A model generated the notes under the pieces. That model worked only from the letters and a program-made list of their open reading frames with translations, had not been told where the DNA came from and made no database searches. The position numbers and the translations under genes are program-made. A stretch of DNA of 64,000 nucleotides from an uncultured Bacteroidales bacterium (lineage in GTDB: Bacteria; Bacteroidota; Bacteroidia; Bacteroidales; Bacteroidaceae): the NCBI GenBank assembly GCA_902801475.1, contig CADCIO010000016.1, positions 1-64,000 of the forward strand. Direction: 5' to 3'. Positions within the stretch are counted from its first letter, which is position 1; the number at the start of each line of letters is the position of its first letter. Of this stretch, positions 27,001 through 37,300 are shown piece by piece.

Positions 27001-28802
27001 TAGGCTTGCACCTGCTTCATCACACGCAGGAAATTACCTCCCCAAATCATTTGAATCTGTTCTTCTGTGTAGCGTTCACGAAGCAGACGGCGTGTGAAAT
27101 TGATGAGTTCGCTGGCTGATGCACAACCACGAATACCTCCATCACCATCAAAGTCTGTACCGATGCCTACGTGCTCAATGCCCATCACGTTGACCATGTG
27201 GTTGAGATGTTCGATGGCATCGAGAATAGTTGCTTCTGTCACCCCTTCTGTATTGGAACCGAACGAACGAAGTACGTTTTGTGGATTATAATCAACAGAA
27301 TCCTTCACCAAAAATCCATGATAGAGGGTCACTTGTGCCACACCTCCTGCTTGTGCAAGGGCACGCATCTGGTCGTCTGTTAAGTTACGTGGATGGTCAC
27401 ACAAGGCACGAGCTGATGAATGGCTGCACACGATAGGAGTCTTGCTAATCTTGAGGGCATCATAAAAACTTTCTTCTCCCGCATGACTCAAATCCACCAT
27501 CATGCCCACACGATTCATCTCTTCAATCACCTTTTGGCCAAATTCGCTCACACCCCCATGTTCGTGCTTGCCTCGCGCAGAATCACAAATGTCGTTGTCG
27601 CCATTATGACAAAGGGTCATATAGACGACACCACGTTTACGGAAGGCCTCTACGTTACGAATGTCCTTGCCAATCGCATAGCCATTTTCAATGCCCAACA
27701 TAATGGCACGCTTCCCTTGTTGCTTCAGTCGCCAGAGGTCATCAGGCGTGTAGGCAATATCCACAGCCGTACAGTTCTTAGCTGCCATCTCCTCGATTTG
27801 TGTGAGGATTTGGTTGGCTTTGGCCGTTGCGTTCTCCAACGATGCATCATCACGTTCCTGTTGCTCCAAATAAGCCACCATGATAGTGGCATCAAGATGT
27901 CCTTCTGTCATCTTATGGAGGTCAACCAGTATCTTGGGATCGCGTGAAGCGAAGTTAATGTTTTGGGAGAAAAACATGGGTGTGTCGCAATGACTGTCAA
28001 GCGTCAGCATCTTGCTGTGTAATTTCTTCGCTTTCTTGAACTCAGCACTTTCTTGAATAAGCCATTCGAAGATGGGGAGCATCTCGCGATTGTTCCTCAG
28101 AATAAAAGTCTCTGGATGCCATTGTACACCCATGATGGATTTGAACTCATTACTTTCGATGGCTTCAATCACACCATCCGAACTCATGGCTGTCACTTTC
28201 AAGCAAGGAGCCGGTTCTTTGCAGGCTTGATGATGGAAAGAATTAACAGCCAGTTCTGTGCCAAAGAGTTTCTCGAGAATGGAACCCTTCGTGATGCTCA
28301 CCTGATGGGAAGGATAACGTCTGTCTTGGTCTTGGCTGTGCTTGATGCGTACACCCTCCATTTGAGTGTGAATGTCCTGATACAGCGTTCCTCCCAGGGC
28401 TGCATTGATGATTTGGATGCCCTTGCAAATGCCCAATATGGGGATTTGACGGTCGTATGCCAAACATGCCAACAGCAGTTCCTGTTGGTCTCGCTCAGGG
28501 GTGATGCTGTGCAGTTCTTTCACAGGTTCTTCACCCAACAACAACGGATTGATGTCACCACCTCCACTGAAGATGATACCATCCAAGCGGTCGAGCAATT
28601 CACCCAAACGATCCGTCTCATAGAACGGAGGAATGATGAAGGGAATGCCACCAGCCTTCAACGCAGACTGATAATAGCCTTCAGCCAGTGTGCAAGTCTC
28701 CTGATTGTAATTGCCCGTGATGCCAATCACAGGAAGTGCTTCCCTCGTACTGAAATCGCTGTTGAGATTTCCATAGATGCCTAACCAATCGTAGTTGTCC
28801 AT
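26988..28802 (-). CDS. Fused class-I glutamine amidotransferase-like (peptidase C26) and membrane dipeptidase (M19) protein
   Basis: Two complete enzyme domains share this 604-residue chain. Residues about 20-250 form a PuuD/gamma-glutamyl-hydrolase-like domain with nucleophile Cys in GICKGIQIINAALGG and catalytic His in MGVQWHPE. Residues about 262-604 form a renal-dipeptidase (M19) barrel with metal ligands in LDSHCDTP, PIVCSHSSARAL and GIGTDFDGDGG. There is no signal peptide, so it is cytoplasmic. The pairing suggests stepwise breakdown of gamma-glutamyl peptides (first the gamma bond, then the dipeptide), possibly from peptidoglycan recycling. It is the last gene of the minus-strand run, 8 bp after the helicase gene. 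Confidence 0.88.
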   Translation of the reverse strand: MDNYDWLGIYGNLNSDFSTREALPVIGITGNYNQETCTLAEGYYQSALKAGGIPFIIPPFYETDRLGELLDRLDGIIFSGGGDINPLLLGEEPVKELHSITPERDQQELLLACLAYDRQIPILGICKGIQIINAALGGTLYQDIHTQMEGVRIKHSQDQDRRYPSHQVSITKGSILEKLFGTELAVNSFHHQACKEPAPCLKVTAMSSDGVIEAIESNEFKSIMGVQWHPETFILRNNREMLPIFEWLIQESAEFKKAKKLHSKMLTLDSHCDTPMFFSQNINFASRDPKILVDLHKMTEGHLDATIMVAYLEQQERDDASLENATAKANQILTQIEEMAAKNCTAVDIAYTPDDLWRLKQQGKRAIMLGIENGYAIGKDIRNVEAFRKRGVVYMTLCHNGDNDICDSARGKHEHGGVSEFGQKVIEEMNRVGMMVDLSHAGEESFYDALKISKTPIVCSHSSARALCDHPRNLTDDQMRALAQAGGVAQVTLYHGFLVKDSVDYNPQNVLRSFGSNTEGVTEATILDAIEHLNHMVNVMGIEHVGIGTDFDGDGGIRGCASASELINFTRRLLRERYTEEQIQMIWGGNFLRVMKQVQAYSKL

Positions 28803-28810
28803 AATCTATT

Positions 28811-30805
28811 TTACTTTTTCTTCTTCTTTTTGAAATTCTCGTAGAAAGGCTGTGACTCCACCTGTCCCTCAAAGAACTTTGCCCATTCAGCAGCACCTTT
28901 AGGTCCACGAGCGCTTGTATAGCCACGTTCCTCACGAGAGGGTTTAGCGGCAGCACCACGAATGACACCACTACCTTTCTTGCTCTTCTTCTCTGGGCGC
29001 TTCTCTTGGTGCTTCTCAGCCTGGAAACGATTACCACCTCCACGTTTCTTCTCACCCCCACGTTGACCTTCTGGCTGGTCAGTCACTTCCACATTCACCT
29101 TTCTGCCATCAAAATCCGTACCGTTGAGCACGTTCAAGACAGTCTTTGTCTGCTTTTCTGGCACCTCAAAGAAGGAGAAGTTCTGCATCAAGTCAATACG
29201 TCCCAGGTCAATGTGTGTACCTTGTGCCACACGATTGATGAAGCCCATGAACACCTTGGGGTTGATGCCGTCCTTCTTACCCAAATTGATGAAGAGACGC
29301 GTGTACCCTGCCTCAGCAGTACGACTGCGCTCGCCACCACGACCTCTTGCTCCTCGCTCCTTGCTTCTTGCTCCAAACTCCTTGTCTCCACGACGGTCAC
29401 CTTTCTCAGAGGGTTGAATAATCTCAGGCGCATTCTTGTAGTAGTTGAGGAAGGTGTTGAACTCCATTGACACCATACGCTTGATGAGGTCTTCCTTTTC
29501 CATCATGTCGAACTTGCGATACACTTCTGGCAAGAATGGAGCAATCTCTTCTTCATCCACTTCCACCTTCTCAATGTCGTCAATCACCTTATAGAGTTGC
29601 TTGGCACAGATTTCCTGACCTGTTGGCAGGATGCCTGGCACAAACTTCTTCTGAATCTGCTGTTCAATCGCACGCACCTTTCCTTTCTCCTTCACGTGGA
29701 TGATGGAGATGGAAGTGCCTGAACGACCAGCACGACCCGTTCTTCCTGAACGGTGGGTGTAACTCTCGATATCATCAGGCAAACCATAGTTGATGACGTG
29801 AGTCAATTCATCCACATCCAGACCACGAGCTGCCACATCTGTAGCCACAAGCAGCTGTGTACGGTGCTGACGGAATTTCTGCATAGTCAGGTCACGTTGT
29901 GCCTGTGAGAGTTCTCCATGCAAGGACTCGGCGTTGTAGCCATCTCTGATAAGTTTATCGGCAATCTCTTGTGTCTCCATACGAGTGCGGCAGAAGATGA
30001 TGGCATAAATCTCAGGATAGTAGTCAGCCACACGCTTCAAGGCATTGTACTTGTCGCGAGCGCTGACCATATAATAGATGTGGTTCACATGCTCAGCACC
30101 CTCATTGCGGCTTCCCACCACAATCTCTTTGGCATCGTGCAGATAATTCTTCGAGATGCGTTCAATCTCCTTGCTCATAGTAGCTGAGAAGAGCAAGGTG
30201 TTGCGTTCTGCCGGCACACCTGCAAGGATGGTGTCAATGCTCTCGGAGAAACCCATATTGAGCATCTCGTCAGCCTCATCCAGCACCACATTCTCCACAG
30301 TACTCAGGTTGGCCACCTTACGTTCCATCAAATCGACCAAACGTCCTGGAGTGGCTACAATCACCTGTACACCCTTCTTCAAGGCACGAATCTGTGGTTC
30401 GATGCTGGCACCACCATATACAGCGAGCACGTGCAAGCCCTTGATATATTTGGAATAGTCCTTCAAATCGTCTGTAATCTGCAAGCACAGCTCTCGTGTG
30501 GGAGCCATAATGACAGCTTGCACATCCGTTTTGTTCGTATCTATCTTCTGCAAAACAGGCAGACCATACGCTGCCGTCTTTCCTGTACCTGTCTGTGCCA
30601 ATGCCACCACGTCATTGTTGTGTCCCAGCAGGTAAGGGATTACCTTTTCCTGCACGGGCATTGGTGACACATAGCCCATTTCTTGGATGGCGCGGAGAAT
30701 ATCTCCTGACACACCCAATTCTTCAAACGTTGATTCCACTTTAGGCATTCCGTTTTCTTCCTGCATTTCCTGACCCTCCTGGGTCTTTTCATTAAATTCT
30801 TCCAT
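28811..30805 (-). CDS. DEAD-box RNA helicase with DbpA-like RNA-binding domain
   Basis: The start at 30805 is preferred because it begins just before the Q-motif region and overlaps the kinase 3' end by 14 bp, giving 664 residues. Helicase motifs are complete: AQTGTGKTAAYGLP (motif I), PTRELC (Ia), VLDEADEML (II), LFSATM (III), ARGLDVDELTHVINYGLP (V) and HRSGRTGRAGR (VI). An RRM-like DbpA domain (about 480-560, GYTRLFINLGKKDG) and a basic Gly/Arg/Lys tail ending in five lysines follow. The likely role is rRNA and ribosome assembly or cold-shock mRNA unwinding, as for DeaD/CsdA. Confidence 0.93.
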   Translation of the reverse strand: MEEFNEKTQEGQEMQEENGMPKVESTFEELGVSGDILRAIQEMGYVSPMPVQEKVIPYLLGHNNDVVALAQTGTGKTAAYGLPVLQKIDTNKTDVQAVIMAPTRELCLQITDDLKDYSKYIKGLHVLAVYGGASIEPQIRALKKGVQVIVATPGRLVDLMERKVANLSTVENVVLDEADEMLNMGFSESIDTILAGVPAERNTLLFSATMSKEIERISKNYLHDAKEIVVGSRNEGAEHVNHIYYMVSARDKYNALKRVADYYPEIYAIIFCRTRMETQEIADKLIRDGYNAESLHGELSQAQRDLTMQKFRQHRTQLLVATDVAARGLDVDELTHVINYGLPDDIESYTHRSGRTGRAGRSGTSISIIHVKEKGKVRAIEQQIQKKFVPGILPTGQEICAKQLYKVIDDIEKVEVDEEEIAPFLPEVYRKFDMMEKEDLIKRMVSMEFNTFLNYYKNAPEIIQPSEKGDRRGDKEFGARSKERGARGRGGERSRTAEAGYTRLFINLGKKDGINPKVFMGFINRVAQGTHIDLGRIDLMQNFSFFEVPEKQTKTVLNVLNGTDFDGRKVNVEVTDQPEGQRGGEKKRGGGNRFQAEKHQEKRPEKKSKKGSGVIRGAAAKPSREERGYTSARGPKGAAEWAKFFEGQVESQPFYENFKKKKKK

Positions 30806-31718
30806 AATTCTTTGCAAATTCTTTACTGATTGAGTTGTTGAGGCTCTGACATACTTCAGCAGCAAATGCCATACCGTGTGCGATGATGCGGTTCCATTGT
30901 TCTTCTGTGATGGAGGCGATGCCATCACGGCTAACACCCTCCTTCAGCAATCCAAAGACGATACCTGCATTGAAGTTGTCGCCTGCCCCAATGGTTGATA
31001 CTGTTTCTATTTTATTGACTTGATATTTCTTCGTCACATTAGGAGAGAAAAGACAAATGTCCCCCTCTGCGTCTGTACAGAGCATCTGCTTGCAATGGTA
31101 CTTCACCTCCTGTTCATAGGCCTTCTCTGGGTCGGAGATCTTGAACATGTTCTGGAAATCTTCTGTCGAGCCACGTACAATGCTGGCATACTCGAAGTTT
31201 TCAAGGATGGTGGAGCGAAGTTTGATGGCCTCTGATGCATGGGAAGAACGGAAGTTGATGTCGTAGTAAATCAAGGCTTCCTGCTTTATCGCATAGTCCA
31301 AAAACTCTTTCACCTTCTCTCTCAGCACGGGATTCAAGACGAAGTACGAGCCCATCATCACAATGTCATCCTTGTTCACCTTTGGCCATTCCACATCCAA
31401 TCGTGCGTTGGGATAATCCTTATAGAAGGTGTAGTCGGCATCGTTGCGTTCGTTCAGATATGCCAATGAGATGGCCGTGCGACCATCTTGATACATGCAC
31501 ACATAATCGCTGTTGACCCCATTCTCTTCCATGAACTCCTTGATGGTCTTGCCCACACGGTCATTGCCAGTCTCTGTAATCATCGTGACGGGCAAGCCCA
31601 TGCGTCCCAAAGAGATCATACCATTGAAGGTTGACCCTCCTGGCACAGCAGCTGTGGGTTGTTCATTCTTGAAGATGATGTCAAGAATCGTCTCTCCTAT
31701 TCCTATTACTTTTCTCAT
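30792..31718 (-). CDS. PfkB-family carbohydrate kinase
   Basis: The product has 308 residues. GETILDIIF at the N terminus, AVPGGSTFNGMISLGRMG (substrate and dimer region) and STIGAGDNFNAGIVFGLL with the catalytic Asp of GAGD identify a ribokinase-type sugar kinase. The sugar (fructose, ribose or another) cannot be told. It overlaps the M16 gene by 4 bp (ATGA) and the helicase by 14 bp, so the three are co-translated. Confidence 0.92.
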   Translation of the reverse strand: MRKVIGIGETILDIIFKNEQPTAAVPGGSTFNGMISLGRMGLPVTMITETGNDRVGKTIKEFMEENGVNSDYVCMYQDGRTAISLAYLNERNDADYTFYKDYPNARLDVEWPKVNKDDIVMMGSYFVLNPVLREKVKEFLDYAIKQEALIYYDINFRSSHASEAIKLRSTILENFEYASIVRGSTEDFQNMFKISDPEKAYEQEVKYHCKQMLCTDAEGDICLFSPNVTKKYQVNKIETVSTIGAGDNFNAGIVFGLLKEGVSRDGIASITEEQWNRIIAHGMAFAAEVCQSLNNSISKEFAKNYGRI

Positions 31719-32959
31719 GATCTAAAAATCAATGTTGTTAATCCTTTCTCATCAAACATCTCTCGTGCCACCTCTTGCAAGAGTTGTGGCGTCACTTTCT
31801 CCAGATGCTCGATGGTATCTTTCATTCCCTCGAATTTGTTATAGTGGAGGTAGGCCTTTGCCATATCGAGCACATAGTTCTCGAAGTTGTCGCAAGCTAC
31901 CCCTATCTGTCCCTTTATTTGTTTCAATGCTGCCTGAAACTGCCTGTCTGTCAACGGCTCGTTCATCAGCTTGTCTAATTCTCTCCTTACAATCTTCTGG
32001 CACTTCTCCACATCTTCCTCGTCACATCCAAAATAAATCGCCCAAGTGGAGGTGTCTGTGTAGTTGGTCAGCGAACTTTCCACCGTATAAACCAATCCTT
32101 TGTGTTCCCTCAAGGCGATGTTCAGTCGCGAGTTCATGCCTGGTCCTCCCAAGATGTTGTTGAGGAAGTAGAGCGCAATCCGCTTGTCGTCCTCAGAGCC
32201 ATATCCTGCCCTTCCAATCATCACGTGGGCTTGGTGAGTGCCACGTTCTTCTGTGAAAGTGCCTGGATGGATCGTTTGAACAGCTTCTCTAGTGACACTA
32301 GTTGGACTAGTAATACTATCAACACTAGCATTTCTCTTCCCCACCACTTTCTTTGCCTTCTCGAACTCCACATCGCCAAACACAAAGAATACCATCTTCT
32401 CTGGTCGATACAGCCGTTTCACAAACTTGAGCGCATCTGCTGTCTGAAACCTCCTCACGTTCTCCGCTGTGCCCAGGATGTCGTGTCCAAGACTATTCCC
32501 TTCGTAGATGAGGTCTTCAAAGCGGTCGAAGATGAGGTCGGAAGGCGTGTCGTTGTAGCTCTCGATCTCATCCACAATCACCTCACACTCTTTGTCAATC
32601 TCGTGTTGCGGATAGGTGCTGTGGAACACGATGTCGAAGATCAGTTCTGCGGCACGTTCGAAGTGCTCCTTCATGAAAGCGGAATACACCACCGTCTCCT
32701 CCTTGTTCGTATAGGCATTCAGGTCGCCACCTACTGCCTCCATCCTGTTGATGATGTGCCAAGCTTTTCGCTTCTCCGTTCCCTTGAACATCATGTGTTC
32801 GCAGAAATGCGCCATTCCCTCCTCGCCCACTTCTTCATCTCTCGTACCAGCATCGATGCTGATGCCGCAGTATGCCACATTCGTCGGCGATGGTATCTGT
32901 ATCAGTCGCAGGCCATTCTCAAATGTATGCGTTCTCGCTGTCTCCTTCATCACTCCCAT
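31715..32959 (-). CDS. M16-family zinc metallopeptidase
   Basis: The product has 414 residues. The inverted zinc motif HFCEH (His51-x2-Glu54-His55) lies in EGMAHFCEHMMFKGT, and the third ligand region is ECEVIVDEIESYND. Single-domain length indicates a processing-peptidase-like member that would act as a dimer. No signal peptide is seen, so it is probably cytoplasmic. Around residue 213 an in-frame 9-bp repeat adds a Ser/Thr/Val linker (SVDSITSPTSVTRE). Met4 (32950) is an alternative start. Confidence 0.92.
   Translation of the reverse strand: MGVMKETARTHTFENGLRLIQIPSPTNVAYCGISIDAGTRDEEVGEEGMAHFCEHMMFKGTEKRKAWHIINRMEAVGGDLNAYTNKEETVVYSAFMKEHFERAAELIFDIVFHSTYPQHEIDKECEVIVDEIESYNDTPSDLIFDRFEDLIYEGNSLGHDILGTAENVRRFQTADALKFVKRLYRPEKMVFFVFGDVEFEKAKKVVGKRNASVDSITSPTSVTREAVQTIHPGTFTEERGTHQAHVMIGRAGYGSEDDKRIALYFLNNILGGPGMNSRLNIALREHKGLVYTVESSLTNYTDTSTWAIYFGCDEEDVEKCQKIVRRELDKLMNEPLTDRQFQAALKQIKGQIGVACDNFENYVLDMAKAYLHYNKFEGMKDTIEHLEKVTPQLLQEVAREMFDEKGLTTLIFRS
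32289..32333. repeat. 9-bp CTAGT-type repeat inside the M16 gene
   Basis: Five units start at exactly 9-bp steps (32289, 32298, 32307, 32316, 32325). Each begins CTAGT or a one/two-base variant (CTATC, CTAGC), followed by four variable bases. As 9 is a multiple of three the frame is kept, encoding a Ser/Thr-rich linker. The same motif recurs at 34314. Confidence 0.65.
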
Positions 32960-32968
32960 TGTTCTCCA

Positions 32969-33541
32969 TCAATAAATCAGCAACCCAGCCAGTCCGCACA
33001 GCAGAATCATGATGATGGGGTGCACTTTATACAGTCTCGTCCCCACAAACGCCAGCAGGAAGATGACAATGCTCAACACAAACACGAACGTCGATTCCGA
33101 TGGGTCGCCAAAGTTTTCCTTCGACATCAGCATCAGAGCCGCTGCGGCTATCAATCCCACAATCACAGGTCGCAACGTGGCGAAGACGCTCGTCACAGCC
33201 TTCGAGTCGTGGTGCTTGATGAGGTATTGGCTGATGCTCACCATCAGAATGAACGGCAGCCAAATCACGCTCAACGAAGCCAATACTGCACCCAGCACAG
33301 CAGCCCAAGTGGGATAGCCGGCATGGATCACAGCCGTATAGCCTGTGTAGGTGGCGCAGTTGATGCCGATGGGTCCAGGAGTCGACTGGCTGACAGCCAC
33401 AATGTCCGTGAACTCGTTCACCGTCATCCACTGGTGCTTGTTCACCACCTCGTCCTGAATAAGCGACAACATCGCATAGCCACCTCCAAAGTTGAAGATG
33501 CCAATTTTCGAAAAGACGTAGAATAATTCTAAGAATATCAT
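32969..33541 (-). CDS. Chromate transporter family protein (half-size)
   Basis: A half-size ChrA-like membrane protein of 190 residues, with about five or six hydrophobic segments. The family signature is clear: FSKIGIFNFGGGYAMLSLIQ and AVSQSTPGPIGINCATYTGY. In Bacteroidetes two half-size proteins from adjacent genes act together as the equivalent of one full-length ChrA. Physiological substrate may be an anion other than chromate. It is downstream of its partner (33766-34299), separated by a repeat array. Confidence 0.88.
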   Translation of the reverse strand: MIFLELFYVFSKIGIFNFGGGYAMLSLIQDEVVNKHQWMTVNEFTDIVAVSQSTPGPIGINCATYTGYTAVIHAGYPTWAAVLGAVLASLSVIWLPFILMVSISQYLIKHHDSKAVTSVFATLRPVIVGLIAAAALMLMSKENFGDPSESTFVFVLSIVIFLLAFVGTRLYKVHPIIMILLCGLAGLLIY

Positions 33542-33573
33542 CGCTTATCAATTTATCTCATTACAGTCAGTCA

Positions 33574-33780
33574 TTCAATCGAGCGTGGTCAATTGTTCAA
33601 TCGAGCGTGGTCAATTGTTCAATCGAGCGTGGTCAATTGTTCAATCGAGCGTGGTCAATTGTTCAATCGAGCTGCACTCAGTTGCTCAATCGGGTGCACT
33701 CAGTTGCTCAATCGGGTGCACTCAGTTGCTCAATCGGGTGCACTCAGTTACCCAATCGGGTGCACTCAGTTCTTCAATCG
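33574..33780. repeat. 22-bp minisatellite with two unit types
   Basis: Four near-identical 22-bp units (33574-33661; core CAATCGAGCGTGGTCAATTG) run into a 23-bp hybrid unit (33662-33684). Then come four units of a second type (33685-33772; core CAATCGGGTGCACTCAGTT), then a partial unit to 33780. All share CAATCG. The stop codon of the upstream chromate-transporter gene (33766-33768) lies in the last unit. Because 22 is not a multiple of three, all three frames stay open on the plus strand, but the ORFs are repeat artefacts. Confidence 0.93.
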
Positions 33781-34299
33781 TCCCCACACAAATCCGCCGA
33801 TGCCTGCTGCCAGGATGCACCAGATGGGCGACACACCAAAGACCCAAATCAGCACAGCCGCCACGATAGGAATCCACCAGTTGTATTTGTTCAGCTTCGC
33901 TTTCTTCGCCATACTGAAGCAGGGGGCGAGAATGAGCGCCACCACACAAGGACGGACACCCATGAAGATCTTCTCCACATAGATGTTATCCTTGAAGGTC
34001 TGGAAGAACATGGCAATGAGCAGAATCGCCACAATTGACGGCAATGCAGTAGCCAATGCTCCCACAATGCCGCCTCCCACGCCCTTCAGCTTCAGCCCGA
34101 TATGAGAGGCCATATCGATAGCGAAAAGTCCAGGCGTGCTCTGTGCCACCACCAGCGTGTCCATGAATTCCTCATGGTTCAGCCAATGTTTCTTGTCCAC
34201 CACTTCCTTCTCCATCATCTGCACCATCGCAAAGCCTCCCCCAATGGTGAAGCTCCCGATCTTGGCAAATGTGAGGAAAATCTGTGTGTAGATGCCCAT
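33766..34299 (-). CDS. Chromate transporter family protein (half-size)
   Basis: The product has 177 residues. FAKIGSFTIGGGFAMVQMMEKEVV and VAQSTPGLFAIDMASHIG are the family motifs; about five hydrophobic segments follow, ending VWGRLKN. It forms a likely pair with the half-size protein at 32969-33541. Its last codons and stop lie in the 22-bp repeat array, implying that the array grew from or invaded the gene's 3' end. Confidence 0.88.
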   Translation of the reverse strand: MGIYTQIFLTFAKIGSFTIGGGFAMVQMMEKEVVDKKHWLNHEEFMDTLVVAQSTPGLFAIDMASHIGLKLKGVGGGIVGALATALPSIVAILLIAMFFQTFKDNIYVEKIFMGVRPCVVALILAPCFSMAKKAKLNKYNWWIPIVAAVLIWVFGVSPIWCILAAGIGGFVWGRLKN

Positions 34300-34313
34300 G
34301 CGCTCTTCTTTTT

Positions 34314-34349
34314 CTAGTTGGTCTAGTCGAACTAGTATTTCTAGTTATA
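34314..34349. repeat. 9-bp CTAGT repeat between purL and the chromate-transporter gene
   Basis: Four perfect CTAGT starts at 9-bp steps (34314, 34323, 34332, 34341), each followed by four different bases. It is the same design as at 32289, here in the short purL/transporter gap. Confidence 0.65.
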
Positions 34350-34357
34350 CTTGCCCA

Positions 34358-37300
34358 TTACTTCATCTTTCCTTCCACCCACTTTCTGGCGTTCACGAAT
34401 GCCTCAATCCAAGGAGTCACCTCGTCTGCCTTGCGGTCAGCTGGATAGTTGGCTTGCTGCCAAGGGAAGATAGCGCGCTCCAAGTGTGGCATCATGGCCA
34501 AGTGGCGACCATCAGCCGAAGCGATACCTGCCACATCGTAAGTGGAACCGTTTGGATTGCCTGGATAGCCAGAGTAGTTGTACTTTGCTACAATATTGTA
34601 ATCCTTCTCAGCCTTTGGCAGACGGAAATTACCCTCTCCATGAGCCACCCACAAGCCGAGCTTGCTGCCGCTCAATGAGCCAAACATCACCGACTTGTTC
34701 TCAGGAATCTGCAAAGTCACAAACTCACTCTCGAACTTGTGGCTGACGTTGTGCAACATCTGTGCGTAGTCCTTCGCATCGGTCACAGCGTGGTTGTTGT
34801 TGATGAGGCCAAGTTCCACCATCAGCTGGCAACCGTTACAGATACCCAGCGACAGCGTGTCCTCTCTTGCGTAGAAGGCGTCGAGTGCAGCCTTTGCCTT
34901 GGGGTTGAAGAGGAAGGCACCTGCCCATCCCTTTGCTGAACCCAGCACGTCGGAGTTGGAGAAGCCACCACAGAACACAATCATGTTGATGTCTTCCAAT
35001 GTCTCGCGACCGCTCACGAGGTCGGTCATCATCACGTCCTTCACATCGAAGCCTGCCAGGTAGAGCGAGTAAGCCATTTCGCGCTCTCCGTTCGTACCCT
35101 TCTCACGAATGATGGCCGCCTTGATGCCTGTACGTTCACGACGGTCAGCGCTGATGCCATACTGCGCCAGCTTACCTGTGAACGATGCAGGGAACAGATG
35201 TTCGATAGGTTGATTCTTGTAGTTCTCGAAACGCTCCTTCGCCATACCGTTGAAAGACTGCTTGGTGTCGAGGCGATAAGAAGTTGAGTACCAGATATCA
35301 CGCAACTTGTCGATGTCGAAGTAACGATTACGACCACCCTTCTTCACCACAATCTGGCGCTCCTCGATGGGTTGACCAATCTCCACGAAGCCCACACCTG
35401 CCTTGTTCAGCAGATTCTCCACAGCACGCTTGTCTGCGTTCTTTACCTGCACAACCACACCAGGGTTCTCGGCGAAGAGCAACTTCACAGGGTCGCTCTC
35501 ATTGATGCCGTTGAGATTCACCTTGATACCACCCTTCTGATTGGCGAAGGTCATCTCCAGCAATGTGGTGATGAGACCACCTGCACTGATGTCGTGACCA
35601 GCCAGCAAGAGTTCTTCCTTCACCAAATCCTGCACAGCCAAGAAAGCATCGCGGAAGTACTCAGGATTCTTTACGGTTGGCACATCGCTTCCCACCTTGC
35701 CCAAACTCTGAGCAAAAGCTGAACCGCCCAGCTTCAGGGTGTCGAACGAGAAGTCGATATGATAGAGCGTTGTGTCGGCATCGTTGACCAGCACAGGGCT
35801 GACAACCTTCTTCACATCGCTCACTTCACCACCTGAAGACACAATCACAGTTCCTGGAGAGATGATCTTGCTGCCATCAGGATATTTCTGCGTCATTGAC
35901 AATGAATCCTTACCTGTTGGCACGTTCACCTGCAGCGCACAGCAGAAGTCACTCAATGCCTGCACACCTTCATAGAGACGTGCGTCTTCACCCTTCTGCG
36001 AACGGCAAGGCCACATCCAGTTGGCAGACAGGCTCACAGAGTCAAGTCCCTCTGCCATAGGAGCCCAAACCAAGTTGGTCAACGACTCAGCCACTGACAG
36101 CACAGAACCTGCTGCTGGGTCAGCGAGACCTGCCTGTGGAGCGTGACCAATCGCTGTGGCAATACCCTTCTCGCCACGATAGTCGAGTGCAACAACACCA
36201 CAGTCGGAGAGTGGCAACTGAATCTCACCCTGACATTGCTGACGGGCAATCTTACCAGTCACAGAACGGTCCACCTTGTTGGTCAACCAGTCCTTACAAG
36301 CCACAGCTTCCAACTGGAGCACATTCTCCAAGTAAGTCTCTATCTCATTATAGGAATAAGTCGCATCCTCATACTTTCTCACCACCGTCTCATCGTGCAT
36401 ATAGGTCTTGGGTGAGTGGCCAAACATCTGTGCCACATCCAAGTCGAACGGACGAACACCATCGCCCTGCTGGAAAGCGAAGTGAGCATCGCCTGTACAC
36501 TCACCCACCACATACAATGGGGCACGTTCACGCTCAGCAATCTGACGCACGTGCTCAATGTGCTTCTCGTCGATGAGAAGACCCATGCGCTCCTGACTCT
36601 CGTTGGCAATGATTTCCTTGCTCGAGAGGGTCTGGTCGCCAATCGGCAACTTGGTCATATCGATGAGACCACCACACTCTTCCACCAACTCAGACAGACA
36701 GTTCACGTGACCTGCTGAACCGTGGTCGTGGATGCTGACTACAGGATTCACCTCTTCCTCACAAAGGGCACGAACGAGGTTGTTGGCACGCTTCTGCATC
36801 TCTGGGTTGGCACGCTGCACGGCGTTCAACTCGATGCCTGATGAATAGCGACCTGTATCTACAGAAGACACAGAACCACCACCCAAGCCGATGCGATAGT
36901 TATCACCACCAACGACCACAATCTTGTTGCCTTTCTCAGGTGTACCCTTCAGGCAGTCACGCTTGGTGCCATAGCCAACACCACCAGCCAACATGATGAC
37001 CTTATCGTAGCCATACTGCTCAGCCACATCACCCTGCTGCTCCTCATGCTCGAAGGTGAGCACAGAGCCACAAATCAGCGGCTGACCAAACTTGTTACCA
37101 AAGTCGCTGGCACCATTCGAAGCCTTGATGAGAATCTGCTCAGGTGTCTGATACAGCCACTTACGGATAGGCAGCACCTCTTCCCAAGGACGGATATCTC
37201 CCTCCTTGTCCGACTTCGTCCACTTCGGATAGCTGTGTGGCTGACTGGGAGCGACACCATTTCTTGGGTAGCTCGTCATATAGACAGCTGTACCGGCAAT

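Noticed and set aside
32102..33526. 474-codon open frame on the plus strand
   Set aside because: It lies antisense to the well-supported M16 and chromate-transporter genes; its composition (His/Ser/Arg/Gln rich) is that of a reverse-frame shadow.
33574..33780. Possible CRISPR array
   Set aside because: Units are directly adjacent 22-mers without unique spacers; it is a minisatellite. No cas genes are present.
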